64,000 bases of DNA from CAYQQQ01 sp964420125 (GTDB lineage Bacteria; Actinomycetota; Acidimicrobiia; Acidimicrobiales; Microtrichaceae): positions 138,996-202,995 of the forward strand of contig CAYQQQ010000006.1 of the NCBI GenBank assembly GCA_964420125.1, written 5' to 3'. The stretch's first letter is position 1. Each line of letters opens with the position of its first letter. Below are positions 63,311-64,000 of the stretch, piece after piece. Under the pieces are notes generated by a model. The model was given only the letters and a program-made list of their open reading frames with translations, was not told the origin of the DNA and did no database searches. The translations under genes were made by a program, and so were the position numbers.

Positions 63311-64000
63311 TCAAGCCCGGTAGGCGTGGACCACGGGCGCCAGCTCCTGTGGCGTGCAGCCGTGCAGGATGACCCCGTCCACTCCCAGGTCGAACTGACC
63401 CCGGACCGTGTCGGCGCACTGCTCGGGGCTGCCCGTGGCGGACGGTGCCAACCACTCGGGCGGCACGACCTCGGCGATCGCCTCGAGCTGGGCGGTCGTG
63501 GCGTTGGCGTCGATGGCGGAGAGGAACTGCCCGACGGTCGGATCCGCGCGGAACCTTGCCAGCCCGGCCGGGTCCCAGTCGTTGGTGCGCACCATCAGGT
63601 CGCCGTAGCCCTGCAGGTAGGTGGCCATCCGCCCCACCGTCTTTCGCAGGCGCACGTCCTCGGGCAGGTGGTCGCCGACGGTGGCCAGGCAGGCCCAGAC
63701 CTTCACCGAAGCCGGATCCCGGCCGGCCTGCTCGGCGGCCTGCTTCACCAGCTGCACCGCCCGCGCGGTCGTCTCGTCGGTGAAGAACGTGTGCAGCACG
63801 ACCGCGTCGAAGCAGCGCCCTGCGAGGGCGAGGGAGTTCGGACCGAAGGCCACCAGCAGCAAGGGGATGTCGTCGTCGAACTCGGTGCCGAGGTGCAGCA
63901 TCGGCCAGCTCCCCGCAGGGCCGCTGTGGCCGAGGATCATCTCGCCGTGCCACAGCCGCCGCATGAGCTGGGCGAAGTCCTCCATCTGGGCGGTGGTGAT
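63311..64000 (-). CDS. LLM-class flavin/F420-dependent oxidoreductase, 5' end cut by window edge
   Basis: The 230 visible codons cover the C-terminal two-thirds of a luciferase-like protein: PMLHLGTEFDDDIPLLLVAFGPNSLALAGRCFDAVVLHTFFTDETTARAVQLVKQAAEQAGRD, then EVVPPEWLAPSATGSPEQCADTVRGQFDLGVDGVILHGCTPQELAPVV. The frame stays open through 64000, so the start and the N-terminal barrel strands are outside the window. The GSPEQCADTVR segment is typical of TIGR03857-like members. It is only distantly similar to the neighbouring LLM protein. Confidence 0.8.
   Translation of the reverse strand: MTTAQMEDFAQLMRRLWHGEMILGHSGPAGSWPMLHLGTEFDDDIPLLLVAFGPNSLALAGRCFDAVVLHTFFTDETTARAVQLVKQAAEQAGRDPASVKVWACLATVGDHLPEDVRLRKTVGRMATYLQGYGDLMVRTNDWDPAGLARFRADPTVGQFLSAIDANATTAQLEAIAEVVPPEWLAPSATGSPEQCADTVRGQFDLGVDGVILHGCTPQELAPVVHAYRA

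Noticed and set aside
1..64000. tRNA, rRNA, CRISPR arrays, insertion sequences, prophage or integrase sites
   Set aside because: None of the gaps is long enough or shows cloverleaf, spacer-repeat or transposase signatures; the repeats found are short hairpins or tandem arrays.

Overview
The window is very GC-rich, densely packed chromosomal DNA from an actinobacterium (Actinomycetota). The base composition, the mycobacterial-style gene content and the absence of typical mycobacterial or Streptomyces neighbourhoods suggest an Acidimicrobiia-like lineage; that placement is inference. Pointers are two ergothioneine genes (egtB, egtD), a PimB-like mannosyltransferase, a pair of LLM-type (F420/FMN) oxidoreductases, an AhpE-type peroxiredoxin and many genes whose -10 box (TAnnnT) lies only 6-9 nt before the start codon, i.e. 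probable leaderless transcripts. About 52 protein genes were recognised. No rRNA, tRNA, CRISPR array, phage or IS element was seen.

Layout. 1-6.3 kb: the end of a UDP-GlcNAc 2-epimerase gene, egtD and egtB on the minus strand, a Tat-exported PhoD-like phosphatase and a secernin-type C69 hydrolase whose stop codons meet in a perfect palindrome. 6.4-13.4 kb: an FtsX/MacB-type ABC exporter, a DUF4230 protein, a membrane protein, a META-domain lipoprotein, an MtfA-like metallopeptidase and a sirohydrochlorin chelatase. 13.4-21.4 kb: a SpoU methyltransferase, a VOC protein, an SDR, a thioredoxin-fold protein, an unknown protein, a GH36-like protein lacking its nucleophile with a PimB-like glycosyltransferase, a peroxiredoxin and an epoxide-hydrolase-like enzyme. 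21.5-29.3 kb: a secreted metzincin-like protease, a PGPGW membrane protein, a protein with an AKKAG-repeat tail, a Bcp peroxiredoxin and a GH2 beta-galactosidase. 29.4-36.3 kb: a CoA-transferase, an acyl-CoA ligase, a PAS-GGDEF-EAL protein with both c-di-GMP enzyme sites degenerate, a MscS channel and small membrane proteins. 36.3-48.7 kb: a 1669-residue secreted SGNH hydrolase, an archaeal-type valyl-tRNA synthetase, an SDR, a degenerate-GGDEF membrane protein and an RCC1-repeat lipoprotein. 48.8-64 kb: cysS, an unknown lipoprotein, an acyl-CoA dehydrogenase behind a palindromic operator, a flavin amine-oxidase-like protein, a subtilisin lipoprotein, a DinG-type helicase interrupted by a one-base frameshift, a methyltransferase-DsbA fusion, a large unknown lipoprotein, an ECF sigma factor with a divergent membrane protein, and two LLM oxidoreductases.

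Most genes are single housekeeping or accessory units, not one pathway. Recognisable small units are egtB-egtD (ergothioneine), the ATPase-permease pair (6.4-9.8 kb), GH36-PimB-like (16.7-19.6 kb), the sigma factor with its membrane neighbour, and acyl-CoA metabolism (CoA-transferase, acyl-CoA ligase, acyl-CoA dehydrogenase).

The most unusual signals are: a three-copy dispersed hairpin repeat sharing TGGGACCACACCGG; a second tandem hairpin repeat at 29.3 kb; mutually exclusive hairpins at 19.7 kb; the window-wide leaderless start architecture, including overlapping divergent -10 boxes at 13.37 kb; the AKKAG tail protein; the methyltransferase-DsbA fusion; the GH36 homologue with Gly for Asp; two degenerate c-di-GMP-type signalling proteins; and the dinG frameshift in a run of six G. 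No single complete novel system was identified with confidence.
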